From NCBI GenBank assembly GCA_036496585.1, contig DASXLB010000066.1, positions 122,724 to 186,723 of the forward strand: a stretch of 64,000 nucleotides of DNA, given 5' to 3'. Positions 48,269 through 58,100 of the stretch are shown one piece after another (the stretch's first letter is position 1; each line of letters begins with the position of its first letter). Position numbers and translations under genes: made by a program. The notes beneath the pieces are model-generated. The model did not search any database and was not told the origin of the DNA. It worked only from the letters and a program-made list of their open reading frames with translations. Source of the DNA: Vicinamibacterales bacterium. GTDB lineage: Bacteria; Acidobacteriota; Vicinamibacteria; Vicinamibacterales; 2-12-FULL-66-21.

Positions 48269-48343
48269 CCTGATGCGATGGTCACGACCGGAGGCGGCAC
48301 GGCCTGCGACGAATCGTATGCGATCACGGCAGCGGGCCCGCCG

Positions 48344-51043
48344 TTACTGACGATCCGCGGCCGCCGATCGGTACATCGCGTTGAACAGCAGCTTGAAGGT
48401 GCCGTGCGGCTGCGCGCGCTGCAGGATTTCCGGTCCGTAGAGGACGAGATGCCCCTTGCCGATCGGCGCGTCGATGGCCAGCACGCCACCGTTCAGATAC
48501 TGCTGCCCCCACGCCCAGCCACTGTGCAACGGCGTGGGCGAATCGAACCACGCGAACGCCTTCAGCCCCGCCGCCTCAGCGCCGGGACCCAGCGTGAACA
48601 CCGGGTTGTTGTCGAAAAAGAAATCCGTCCGCTCGCGCATGCCGGAGGCCAGCGGATACGCCGTGTCGACCTTCGCCGTGAGCACCGAACCGGGAACGAA
48701 GTACTTCGCCGGCGGAATCGGCGCGCCGTTCTCGACGAGATGATTCTCGATCGGCAACTTCAACTGCTGCGCGAGATTCATCGCCGACGTGCCGATCGCG
48801 ATCACGGTCCCGCCACCGTCGAGGAACGCCTTGATCTGCGGGACGGTCGTCTCCGCGGTGATGCGACCGAGCTGCGATCGGTACTCGGCGGGAATGTCAA
48901 TGGCGTCGACGGCTCCGCCGCCGCCACCCCGTCCTCCCCGGCCACCGCCGCCCGCCGCGGGCACCGCGCCCTGCGGCAGAATCAGTACGTCGTACTTCGC
49001 GTTCAGATTGCCGCCATCGAGCTCTGGTGCGTAGACGCGCGCGAAGGGGAACTCGAACTGCTCGAGAATCCAACGCGTCCAGCCGGATTCTGCGGAGCCG
49101 CCGTACTGATCCCAGAGCGCGATGCGCGGAGCGTGGATCGGCTCATAGCCGTAGTCCATCTCGGGTCGCACGGTGACGCCGAGCGGGGCGACGGATCGAA
49201 GCGTCGCGTCATCCGCCATGAGCACGAACCCGAGGTTGTTCGCTCCCGCCTGCCCGCCCTTGGCAAGGACTCGATTCACGGCAGTAAACGCATCATTCGC
49301 GCGGCGATCGATGAAGACGTGCGACCGCGCGGGGATGACTGTCGCCGGCGGCTTCACGTTCACCTCTGTCACCTTCTCGAACGGCCCGGTAACGCCCTCG
49401 AGCACGCGATCGAACTGCACGCCCATCTGGAACGCGAGCGTCCAGCCGGCGTTGTCGTACGGCCGCGTCGGCGGCGCACCGGGATACGCGATGACGTTGG
49501 GATGATCCTGCGGCTCGAACATGTCCAGCACGTGCGGGCGGAAGGCCTGGTTGGTGAACACGACGAACGACCCGGCCGGGTAGGACTTGCCGTGCACGGA
49601 GAACGGGGCGGTGGCGCGATGGACAGTGACGTTCACGTCACGGAGGGCGTTGATGAACTTCACCGCGGTCGGGAAGTCGGCCTGGTCCGACGAAATGATG
49701 AAGGCACGCGGGTCGCGCAGTTCCGGTTTGTGCAGCGCAGCCATCGCCGCCTGCTCGGCTGCGGGTGCCTGTCCTGAGGCCCCCGAAGGGCCGCCGCGGC
49801 CACCCGTCTCCGGCATCGCGTTGATGCGCGAGGGCGATGGCGTCCAATAGTCGTGACTGCCGCGATCGATTGCACGCTGCCCCATCCGGTAAATGTTGAA
49901 CAGCAGGTTCTCGCGGTTGCGGGAGGCGTAGTCGAGGATGGCGCGATCGAAGGTCATCGAGTAGTCGATCGACTGCTTGAAGTGCCATTCCTGCGGTTCG
50001 ATCGGATACGGCAGGTCGCGGTTGGGGAGCAGCCGCTGCGGCGTCAGCGGCACCCGCATCGGCGTCGGGCTGCCGATCGTCTCGGTCAGGATGGCGATGA
50101 TGTTGTGGAAGTTGCCGGTATTGCGGATGCCGCCGTTCCACCAGCCGTCGTAGGCGCCGCCCGAGGCCAGCGTCACGCCCGGCTTCCCTTCCGCTGCCGC
50201 GCGCTCGGCGAGATGTGTGCCGAGCGCCTGCAGGCCGAGAATCAGCAGCGGATCGAGGTTGTAGTTGTAGGGATCGCGCTGCGGCGACGACCACGCGATC
50301 GTGCCGGCCGGCCCCGCCTGATGGTGGTTGTAGAGAATCTGCGGCATCCAGTCGTGATAGAGCGCGCGGCTGATGTTCTTCGTCTCGGCCTGCGTCGAGG
50401 CGAAGAAGTCGCGGTTGTTGTCGTGCCCGATGTACTTCTGGTAGAGGCGCGGCAGGTTGTTGAGCGATCGCTTCAGCGGATCCGCGTTCCGCATGTACCA
50501 GTCGGCGACGAGATCGTTGCCGTCGGGATTGGCGTGGACAAACAAAATGATGCAGTCGTTGAGGAAGCGCTGCGTCTCTTCATCGTTCCGGCTGACCATC
50601 TCGTAGACGATCTCGACGAGCTGCTGCGCGCCAAGCGTCTCGGTCGCGTGCAAGCCGCCGTCGATCCAGACGACCGTCTTCCCTTCCTTGGCGAGGGCGT
50701 GGGCCTGATCGTCGGTCAGCCCTTCGGCAAAGCCGAGCCGGCGCGAGATGTCCTGATAGTGGGTGAGCTTCGCGTGGTTCGCGGGTGACGTGACGATCGC
50801 CATCCACTGGGTCCGCCCTTCGGCGGTCTTCCCCATGTCGTGGAGGACCATTCGGCTCGACTCTCTGGCGAGCGTCTTCCAGTAGGCCTCGATCTGTTTG
50901 TAGTTGGCCAGCTCGTAGTCGTCGCCGATGTCGAACCCGAAGGCTTCCTTCGGGGAGGTGATGTGCGCGGTGCGCGGCTGCTGCGCCTTCATCACCGACA
51001 CGCACAGCACCGCGACCGCCGTCACCGTCAGCATTCGACGCAT
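48344..51043 (-). CDS. large secreted M14-like zinc carboxypeptidase (copy 2)
   Basis: 899 residues, a paralogue of copy 1. A signal peptide ends MKAQQP, and IDGGLHATETLG again has His132 and Glu135. NPDGNDLVADWYMRN, HDNNRDFFAST, YNHHQAGPAG and LTETIGS follow in the same order. The C-terminal module (IALWDQYGGSAESGW; FLDGGGTVIAIGTS) also carries a Gly/Arg-rich insert. It lies head-to-tail upstream of copy 1 with 88 bp between. The two probably arose by tandem duplication and have since diverged considerably. Confidence 0.86.
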   Translation of the reverse strand: MRRMLTVTAVAVLCVSVMKAQQPRTAHITSPKEAFGFDIGDDYELANYKQIEAYWKTLARESSRMVLHDMGKTAEGRTQWMAIVTSPANHAKLTHYQDISRRLGFAEGLTDDQAHALAKEGKTVVWIDGGLHATETLGAQQLVEIVYEMVSRNDEETQRFLNDCIILFVHANPDGNDLVADWYMRNADPLKRSLNNLPRLYQKYIGHDNNRDFFASTQAETKNISRALYHDWMPQILYNHHQAGPAGTIAWSSPQRDPYNYNLDPLLILGLQALGTHLAERAAAEGKPGVTLASGGAYDGWWNGGIRNTGNFHNIIAILTETIGSPTPMRVPLTPQRLLPNRDLPYPIEPQEWHFKQSIDYSMTFDRAILDYASRNRENLLFNIYRMGQRAIDRGSHDYWTPSPSRINAMPETGGRGGPSGASGQAPAAEQAAMAALHKPELRDPRAFIISSDQADFPTAVKFINALRDVNVTVHRATAPFSVHGKSYPAGSFVVFTNQAFRPHVLDMFEPQDHPNVIAYPGAPPTRPYDNAGWTLAFQMGVQFDRVLEGVTGPFEKVTEVNVKPPATVIPARSHVFIDRRANDAFTAVNRVLAKGGQAGANNLGFVLMADDATLRSVAPLGVTVRPEMDYGYEPIHAPRIALWDQYGGSAESGWTRWILEQFEFPFARVYAPELDGGNLNAKYDVLILPQGAVPAAGGGGRGGRGGGGGAVDAIDIPAEYRSQLGRITAETTVPQIKAFLDGGGTVIAIGTSAMNLAQQLKLPIENHLVENGAPIPPAKYFVPGSVLTAKVDTAYPLASGMRERTDFFFDNNPVFTLGPGAEAAGLKAFAWFDSPTPLHSGWAWGQQYLNGGVLAIDAPIGKGHLVLYGPEILQRAQPHGTFKLLFNAMYRSAAADRQ

Positions 51044-51052
51044 AGCGGCTGG

Positions 51053-51092
51053 ATTCTACGTCAGCCGCGCGCGCGGCTGGCAGGTGTAGACT
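51053..51092. promoter_or_regulatory. divergent promoter region between M14 copy 2 and VWA protein 2
   Basis: On the minus strand TAGAAT (51058-51053) predicts a start three bases before the M14 ATG at 51043. On the plus strand TAGACT (51087-51092) predicts a start at about 51099, nine bases before the VWA ATG at 51108. Both leaders are too short for a Shine-Dalgarno of normal spacing. Confidence 0.45.
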
Positions 51093-51107
51093 GGCGGCGT
51101 CCCGACG

Positions 51108-53459
51108 ATGACGCACAGGCTGCTGTCGGCGGCGCTGCTCGCGCTCCTGCTGCAGGTGCCGCAGTTCAAGGGCGGCGTCGACGTCGTCCGCTTCAACGTT
51201 GTGGTGCTCGACAAGGATCGGCACCCGATCGCCGGCCTGACCGCCGACGACTTTCGCGTCGTCGAGGACGGCAAGGCGTTACGGGTCGCCGGCTTCGAGG
51301 CCGTGACCATTCCATCGGCAGCTGCAGTACCAGCAGCGGCGCCCGCGACCCACACTGCCGACCTACACGTCGAGACCGTCACGAATCATCGCAACGGGCC
51401 CGGACGGGTGGTCGTCATCGTGATGGACTGGACGATTCCCAACGAGCAGCCCATGGTCACCGCGCGACTGATTGCGAACGCCGCCATCGATGCCCTCGGG
51501 CCGAACGACCTTGCCGCGGTGGTGTTCGACTCGGGGGTCACGGGGAACCGGCTGCAGGGCCTGACGGCGAACCGCGATCGGCTGCGTGTTGCGGTCGCCT
51601 CCGCGCAGATGGGCAGGTCGACCGACGTCCAGATGACGCCCAAGGGGCTGATGCGAGGCGGGTCCGGTGGACCGTCGACCGTGTGCTACTGCGGCCTGTG
51701 CGGCATTCAGACACTCGCCGGGATCGCCGACGCGATCGCGCCATTGCAGTACTTCCAGAAGATGATCCTGTTCATCGGCCACGATCTGCCGCTGGCAGAG
51801 AACTCGCCGGCAGCACACGGCGGCTGCGAGGGGCTGTATCGCGAAGAGCGGGAGAAGCTCTTCCAGGCCATCGATCGCGGCAGCGTCGTCGTCCATGCGA
51901 TCGATCCGCGCGGGCTCGACACCGGTGCGGTCGGCGCCGACGCCTTCCCCAGTGACTCGAGGCCGCCGTCATCCGAGCGGCTGATTCGCGAAGGGAATCT
52001 CAAGACGCTGTCCGAGTACACCGGCGGCCACTCTGTCGTGGGCGTGAACCAACCGGAGCGGCTGATCCCGGAGATCTTCGAGGAGAGCCGTGTCTACTAC
52101 GTGCTGGCGGTCGAGCGCGGAGCGGCGCGCGGCAACGGCCGGGCGCACTCCGTGCGGTTCGAGGTAACGCGTCCCGGAGTGTCCGTACTCAGCCGGCTTG
52201 CATACCTCGACGCCATCCCGGAGAGGCCAAGGAAGGCGCCGACCGATCCGCTCGAGCGGGCGGTAGCCGAGGTGTTACCACTGGCCGATCTGCCGTTGCG
52301 GATGACGCTGGCGCCTGGCACAACGAAGAACTCGAGCGTCGACGTCACGTTGGCGACCCCGCTGGCGGCGTCGGCGCGTGCCGACGTCCTGGTCTCTGTC
52401 TTCGACCAGTTCTCCAAGGAGGTCGGAACAGAGCGCGCGAAGGTGGAACTGCCGGCGCGAGAGGGTGACGAGGCCGAGTGGAAGATGCACCTGAATCCGA
52501 AGCCGGGACACTACGAGGTGCGCGCCGCCGTGCAGATCGGCAACCAGGTTGGAACGATCGTCGGGTATATCGACGTGGCGAATAGCGCCAGGCCAGCAGA
52601 CACGTCGACCGAGGTACAACCACACAACGCCGCACCACACGAAGAGGCGAAGAACGCCACTCCTGTCGTGTCGCGATCAGAACGCCGATCTGCAGCGCTC
52701 GACGCGTTGCTCGCACAGGCGGCCGTCCAGGTCGAACAGTACGGCAGCCCGAGCGGCGGGTTGCTTCTCGACGAGAAGTACGACCAGCAGGTCTCCGGGC
52801 GGATGCTTACGATGCGTGAGCTCAAATCGGAACTGCTCATCCTGCCCGATGCCGCCGAGGGCTGGGTGGAGTTCCGCGACGTCCTGGCCGTCGACGGCAA
52901 GCCGGTCGTCGATCGCCAGGACCGGCTCCTCCATCTGTTCTCCGGCGCTGAGAGCGATCCGCGGGGCATCGGCAGGCGGATCACCGAGGAAGGAGCGCGC
53001 TACAACCTCAATGGCGCCACGACCGTGACGCGCACGCTCAATCACCCGATGGTGCCCCTCCTCTACCTCCGCTGGGCGAACCAGGCGCGATCGCAATTCG
53101 CGATCGCAGAAAATACGGGCGATGGCCGACACGTCACGTTCACCGAGGTTCGCACCCCGGCGCTGATCGGCACAGCCGGCGACCAGCCGGCGACGGGGGA
53201 CTTCTGGATCGATCCAGCGACCGGCCAGGTGACGCGGACGTTGCTCCGCGTCGTCTCGCGCTCCGGCGCGGCAACCGTCTCGGCCACGATTCGTGTGCGC
53301 TACAGGCGGGATGACAAGACCGGTCTGATGATGCCAGTCACGATGGAAGAACGCTACAGCGTCCGGAACCCGCAGGGCGTGAGCGTGGAGACGATCGACG
53401 CCACCGCCTGGTACAGCAATCCGCGGCAGTTCAAGGCGAGCGCCAGCGAAGTGAAGTGA
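51108..53459 (+). CDS. VWFA-related Acidobacterial domain protein (second)
   Basis: 783 residues. A signal peptide (LLSAALLALLLQV) precedes FNVVVLDKDRHPIAGLTADDFRVVEDG, the same entry module as the protein at 1272-3347 (quoted in two parts: FNVVVLDKDRHPIAG, LTADDFRVVEDG). The VWA domain has VVVIVMDWTIPNEQP and LAAVVFDSGV. A CYCGLC insert at about 192 adds cysteines. The C-terminal 350 residues are unassigned but soluble and beta-rich. It is presumably exported and its function is unknown. It ends ten bases before a convergent gene. Confidence 0.85.
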   Translation: MTHRLLSAALLALLLQVPQFKGGVDVVRFNVVVLDKDRHPIAGLTADDFRVVEDGKALRVAGFEAVTIPSAAAVPAAAPATHTADLHVETVTNHRNGPGRVVVIVMDWTIPNEQPMVTARLIANAAIDALGPNDLAAVVFDSGVTGNRLQGLTANRDRLRVAVASAQMGRSTDVQMTPKGLMRGGSGGPSTVCYCGLCGIQTLAGIADAIAPLQYFQKMILFIGHDLPLAENSPAAHGGCEGLYREEREKLFQAIDRGSVVVHAIDPRGLDTGAVGADAFPSDSRPPSSERLIREGNLKTLSEYTGGHSVVGVNQPERLIPEIFEESRVYYVLAVERGAARGNGRAHSVRFEVTRPGVSVLSRLAYLDAIPERPRKAPTDPLERAVAEVLPLADLPLRMTLAPGTTKNSSVDVTLATPLAASARADVLVSVFDQFSKEVGTERAKVELPAREGDEAEWKMHLNPKPGHYEVRAAVQIGNQVGTIVGYIDVANSARPADTSTEVQPHNAAPHEEAKNATPVVSRSERRSAALDALLAQAAVQVEQYGSPSGGLLLDEKYDQQVSGRMLTMRELKSELLILPDAAEGWVEFRDVLAVDGKPVVDRQDRLLHLFSGAESDPRGIGRRITEEGARYNLNGATTVTRTLNHPMVPLLYLRWANQARSQFAIAENTGDGRHVTFTEVRTPALIGTAGDQPATGDFWIDPATGQVTRTLLRVVSRSGAATVSATIRVRYRRDDKTGLMMPVTMEERYSVRNPQGVSVETIDATAWYSNPRQFKASASEVK

Positions 53460-53468
53460 TTCCCGCTG

Positions 53469-53849
53469 CTACTTCGGATTCCTTCTCCGCGCCCCCACGC
53501 TCGCGCGCTTCTTCTTCGTGGTCGCCTTCGGCTTCAGGGACTCGACGTAAGCGCGGCTGATCTCGAAGAAGCGTCGCAGCTCGGCCGTCTTCGCCAGCAG
53601 CGCATCGGGCACCACCACGTACTCACGCTGGACGAGGCCGTACTGCGATGGGTGGGTCGTCTTGTATTTCTTGAGGAATGCCTCACCTGCTGCCTCCGGT
53701 AGACGCAAGGCGACGCTGCCGTCCTTGTGCAGCACGCTGAACATGTGGCCATTCAGCGACGTGTACGGCATGGTGTCGCCCTTGCGCTCCACGCCCGGCA
53801 GCTGCGCGACGACCTTTTCGTAGAGGGCTACGGCCGCGGATCGTTCCAC
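53469..53849 (-). CDS. TfoX/YjbR-like small protein
   Basis: 126 residues. The fold pattern GHMFSVLHKDGSVALRLP, then QREYVVVPDALL and a final helix ELRRFFEISRAYVESL, resembles the TfoX N-domain/MmcQ-YjbR group. That assignment is tentative. The last 20 residues are strongly basic (TTKKKRASVGARRRNP), suggesting nucleic-acid contact. The GTG start at 53849 has a strong AGGAGG seven bases before it. No function can be given. The 53850-53978 gap holds only this upstream region. Confidence 0.6.
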   Translation of the reverse strand: MERSAAVALYEKVVAQLPGVERKGDTMPYTSLNGHMFSVLHKDGSVALRLPEAAGEAFLKKYKTTHPSQYGLVQREYVVVPDALLAKTAELRRFFEISRAYVESLKPKATTKKKRASVGARRRNPK

Positions 53850-53978
53850 TCAAACCTCCTCGACCAACGCGCTACCGTAACACGTCGAATGACGACGGCA
53901 GAAAGGCCGCCCGGGGAGCACAAGGCCGGTGCATCGAGGCGTGAGCATGGCCGTCGCGAATTCCGCCGGATGGGGAAG

Positions 53979-55091
53979 CTACGCCTGACGCGCGGCGGCA
54001 ATCCGCTCCTCTATCGTCGGGTGCGTGTAGAAGAACCAGTAGACCAGCCGGGCGGGGCGCTCCTCGGCGAGATTCTGCGCCCCGAGACGCTTCATCGCGC
54101 TGACGAACGCCGCCGGACGGCCAGTCAGCTTCAGCGCGAAACCGTCGGCGCGGAACTCGTTGAAGCGCGACCAGGCGTTGGAGATCGGCGCCAGGAGGAT
54201 CGACACGGCGCCGCCGGCGAGGATCAGCAGCGGCAGGGCGCCCGGATCCGACAGACCGCGAGCCCCGATCGCGACGGCGGCGCGCGTGCCAGCCAGATGC
54301 GCGCCGAGGAGCGCGGCCGCGACGAGGACGGCCTCGAGCGCCAAGGCCGTCCAGATGTCGTAGTGGACGTGATGCGCCAGCTCGTGCGCCAGGATCACCT
54401 CGATCTCGTCCTCCGAATAATTTTTCAGCAGCGTGTCGGAAACGATGATGCGGCGCGTCCGCCCGGCGCCGACCAGCGCCGCGTTGGCGCGCGAGGTCTT
54501 TTCGCCGAGCCCCCATTCGAACGCGCCGATCACCTCCACGCCGGCGCGGCTCGACAGCGCCAGCAGCCGTTCGCGCAGCTCCTCGCGGGTCAGCGGCTGG
54601 AAGCGATAGAAGATCGGCAGTAGCCAGACCGGCGCCACTCCCGAGATGAGTACCGCCAGCGCGATGAACAGCCCCGTTGCGATCACCCACCACATCGCCG
54701 GCGACAGCCACATCGTGACGTAGACGGCGACGGCCGACGCCAGCGTCAGGGCCAGGCCGAGCGCGAGCGCCTTGGCATGATCGACGAACCACCTCGACGC
54801 CGGTTCCGACGACAGGCCGTACTTTCGATCGAGCAGGAACGTGCGGTAGAAGACCAGCGGACCCGACAGGAGCTCCCACGCAAGGGCAAGCACGCCGACG
54901 TAGAGGATGATGGCCAGCACAGGCCGAACCGGCCAGACGAGCGGAGCAGCCACCGATCCCGCCCACGCCGCGAGCCGCAGCGATGCGGGAGTGGCCACCA
55001 GGATCCCCAGCCCTGCCGCGCCCACCACCGTCGACGCCAGCGCCGCACGCCGTCGCAGTCGATGGTAACGAGACGCCCTGTCTTCGTTCAC
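53979..55091 (-). CDS. M48 family membrane metalloprotease (Ste24/HtpX-like)
   Basis: 370 residues. Several hydrophobic segments in the first 160 residues precede the zinc motif HELAHHVHYD (HELAH at 236-240). The third ligand lies in a later Glu-bearing helix (WSRFNEFRADGFALKL). The C-terminal YWFFYTHPTIEERIAA is typical of M48. The ordering matches CAAX-protease-type (M48A) enzymes rather than the shorter HtpX. It should act at the inner membrane in protein quality control. The GTG start at 55091 is 84 bp after the smc stop, across an inverted repeat. Confidence 0.9.
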   Translation of the reverse strand: MNEDRASRYHRLRRRAALASTVVGAAGLGILVATPASLRLAAWAGSVAAPLVWPVRPVLAIILYVGVLALAWELLSGPLVFYRTFLLDRKYGLSSEPASRWFVDHAKALALGLALTLASAVAVYVTMWLSPAMWWVIATGLFIALAVLISGVAPVWLLPIFYRFQPLTREELRERLLALSSRAGVEVIGAFEWGLGEKTSRANAALVGAGRTRRIIVSDTLLKNYSEDEIEVILAHELAHHVHYDIWTALALEAVLVAAALLGAHLAGTRAAVAIGARGLSDPGALPLLILAGGAVSILLAPISNAWSRFNEFRADGFALKLTGRPAAFVSAMKRLGAQNLAEERPARLVYWFFYTHPTIEERIAAARQA

Positions 55092-55097
55092 AAAAGG

Positions 55098-55157
55098 GAA
55101 GGAGGGAAGGAGGCGAAGGAGCGAAGGAGCCGAAGGAACCGTCCCCTTCCCTCCTTC
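55098..55157. repeat. 13-bp inverted repeat in a purine/pyrimidine tract between smc and the M48 gene
   Basis: GAAGGAGGGAAGG (55098-55110) is the exact complement of CCTTCCCTCCTTC (55145-55157). The loop contains repeated GAAGGAGC. It fills the 84-bp gap and could end smc transcription or be a relic of an intergenic repeat. Confidence 0.65.
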
Positions 55158-55175
55158 GCCCTTCTTCTCTCCTTC

Positions 55176-58100
55176 TTAATTCATTTGTACGGAGATCAAC
55201 TTCGAGACGCCTGGCTCCTCCATCGTCACTCCGTAAAGACGATCTGCGATCTCCATCGTCTTGCGATTGTGGGTGATGAGGATGAACTGGGTGTGTTGCT
55301 GCATGCCCTGCAGCATCTCGACGAAGCGGCCGATGTTGGCGTCGTCGAGCGGCGCGTCGATTTCGTCGAGCAGGCAGAACGGGCTCGGCCGGTACTCGAA
55401 GATGGCGAACATGAGCGCCATCGCGGTCAGCGCCTTCTCGCCGCCCGACAGCAGCTGGATACTCTGCAGCCGCTTGCCAGGCGGCGAGGCGATGATGTCG
55501 ATGCCGCTCTCGAGCGCGTCACTGTCGTCGAGCAGGACGAGGCCGGCCTTGCCGCCGCCGAAGAGCGTCGTGAACGTCCTCTCGAAATTCTGGTTGATCA
55601 CCGTGAACGCCTCCTGGAAGCGTTCGCGCGTCGTCTTGTCGATCTTCCTGATCGCGTCGTTGGTCGAGGCGATCGAGTCGACGAGGTCCTTGCGCTGGGC
55701 GGTCAGGAAGGTGTGGCGCGACTCGAGATCGTCGAACTGGTCGATCGCCATCATGTTGACCGCGCCCATGCGCTCGATCTTCTGGCGCAGGTCGCCGACC
55801 ATCTCGTCCGGTGTCAGCGTCCGGGCCGGCGCGGCCTGGGCGGGGCTCGCGGCGAGATCTGCGGGCGGCTCGACCGATCCTTCGGCGGCGCCTTCGTCGC
55901 CTTCGCCGGCTTCGCTTCCTTCCGGCATCTCGTGCGCTTCGAGCCCTTCCCTCTCCATCTGCTCGACCTCGGACGCCACCTCGTCGAGCGTCGCCTGCAC
56001 GGTGTCCTGGCAGGCGGTCGCCAGATGCGACAAGTCCGATTCCGCGGTGGCGCGCTGCACTTCGAGACCCGAGGCCTGATCGCGGACCGCTTCAAGCGCG
56101 CGCCGCGCCTCACGGATCTGCGCGTCCTGCGCCTCGAAGCGTCCGCGCAGCTCCTGCGATGCGTCGTCGGCGGCGCGGACCTGGTCTTTGAGGTCGTCGA
56201 AGGTCCGGAGGTCTTCGTCGAGCTGGCGCTCGGCGGCGGCGATGCCGCCGCGGAGCTGTTCGCGGTGTGCCGTATGGCGCTGGAGTTCGTCGGAGCGGTT
56301 GACGAACCTCGCTTCGAGCTCGCGCGCCGCCTCCTCGAGCCGCTGCACCTCGATCGTCAGGGCGCTGCTGCGCTCGACGAGGGCGGCGTGCGCCGCCTTG
56401 GCCTCGGCGGTCACGCCCGCCTGGTTGGCGGCGGCCTCCCGTCCCTCGAAGAGCCTCCGCTGGGCCGACGACAACTGTTCGTCGGCGGCCTTCTGCTCGG
56501 CCTCGATTCGCTGGATGGACTGGCCGGCTTCCTCCTCGCGCAGCTCCTGCGTGCGCAGCTCGTCCCCGGCGCTGCGGCGCTCGACGCCAATCTGCTCCTG
56601 CTTCCTCGCTACCCGCTCGGACGCCTCGCGGCCGGCCGACTGCTGCAGCTCGTAGCCGACGATCGCCTTTTCCTGACGGTGCAGCTCGGCCGCGAGCGCG
56701 GCGATCGCCGATTCGGCGGCGGCGATCGCCACGTCGAGCGACGCCGCCTCCTCGCGCTGCCGCGCCAGATGCGTCTCCTCGGCGTCGGCGCGCTCGCGCA
56801 ACTCCTTGATCTCACGCTTGGTCGTCAGAATGCTGCGCGCCTCGGCGCGCGCACCCCACTCGACGCGGTCGACGCCGTGGAACACTTCGCCGTCGGCGGT
56901 CGCGGCGACGCCGCCGGTCTCGAGCGCGATGCGGCGCGCCTCGTCGCGGCTGCCTGCGAATCGCACGCTCGACACCAGCTGCCGCACCGCCGCCGCAGGA
57001 TCGTCGCCGGCCACTAGGAAGCTGACTCGGCCGGCGGCGCGTTCGCGCGCGAACTGCAGCCCGGCCACCGCATCCTCGTGGGTCCGCACCACGACGTGCT
57101 GGAGGAGGTCGCCGAGCGCGGCGTCGAGCCCCCGCTCGAACTGCCGATCGACGTCGACATAGTCGGCGACCGAGCCGAGGTGGCGGAGCGCCTCGCCCGA
57201 CTCGGCAAGGACCATCCGCGCGCCGTCGCCATACTCGGCGCGGGCGGCCTCGAGCTCCTCGAGCGACGTCAGCCGCGCGCTGACACCCGCCAGATCGTGC
57301 TCGCGGCTACGCATCTCCCGGACGAGCGCGTCGCGGCTGGGGCGCGCCACCGACAGCTGCGACTCGCGCGCGGCGCGGTCGAGGTGCAGCGTCTCCATCG
57401 CCGCGCCCGCCGTGCGCAGGCCCTCTTCGGCCACCGCGCGGTCCTGTGACGCGCGCTCCGCCTCGAGCTGCAGATCGTGACGCTCGACGTCGAGCTTGGC
57501 GAGCAGCTCGCCAATGCGCACGCGAGCCGCGGCGGCGTGCTCCATCGCATGGCGCAGGGCCGTCGCAGCCGTGACGGCGGCGTAGACTTCGCTGCGCGCC
57601 GCCTCGACGTCCGCCTCGAGCCCCTCGATGGTGCGGGTCGCGGCCGCATAGGCTTCTTCCTCGGCCGCCAGGGCACCGGCGGCGCGCTGTTTGTCGTCGA
57701 CGGCGCGCGTCGCGGCGGCGCGCCGGTCCTCGATCTCGACGCGGGCCGGATCGCGGCGCGCCGCCAGGCCGGCGATCTCCGTGTCGAGCGCGGCCGCCGA
57801 CGCCGACAGCGTCTCGACCTGCTGGCGATCGAACGCGGCCTGCTGCTGCAGACGACCGATCGACAGCTCGCGCGCGTGCGCCGCCTCGCGCGCGGCGGTC
57901 GTGTGCGCATCGGCCTCGGTCAGTTCGAGGCGGAGGCCTTCGAGCGCCGCTTCGACGCCCGCCAAATGCGCCGCGGCCGCCGCTTCGCGGGCCCGCGCAT
58001 CGGCCAGCCGCGTCCGCGCGGCCTCGATTGCCTCGCCGAGGCGCCGGTATTTCTGCGCGAACTGCACCTTTTCCCAGCGTCGCAGCTCGTCGCGCAGCCG

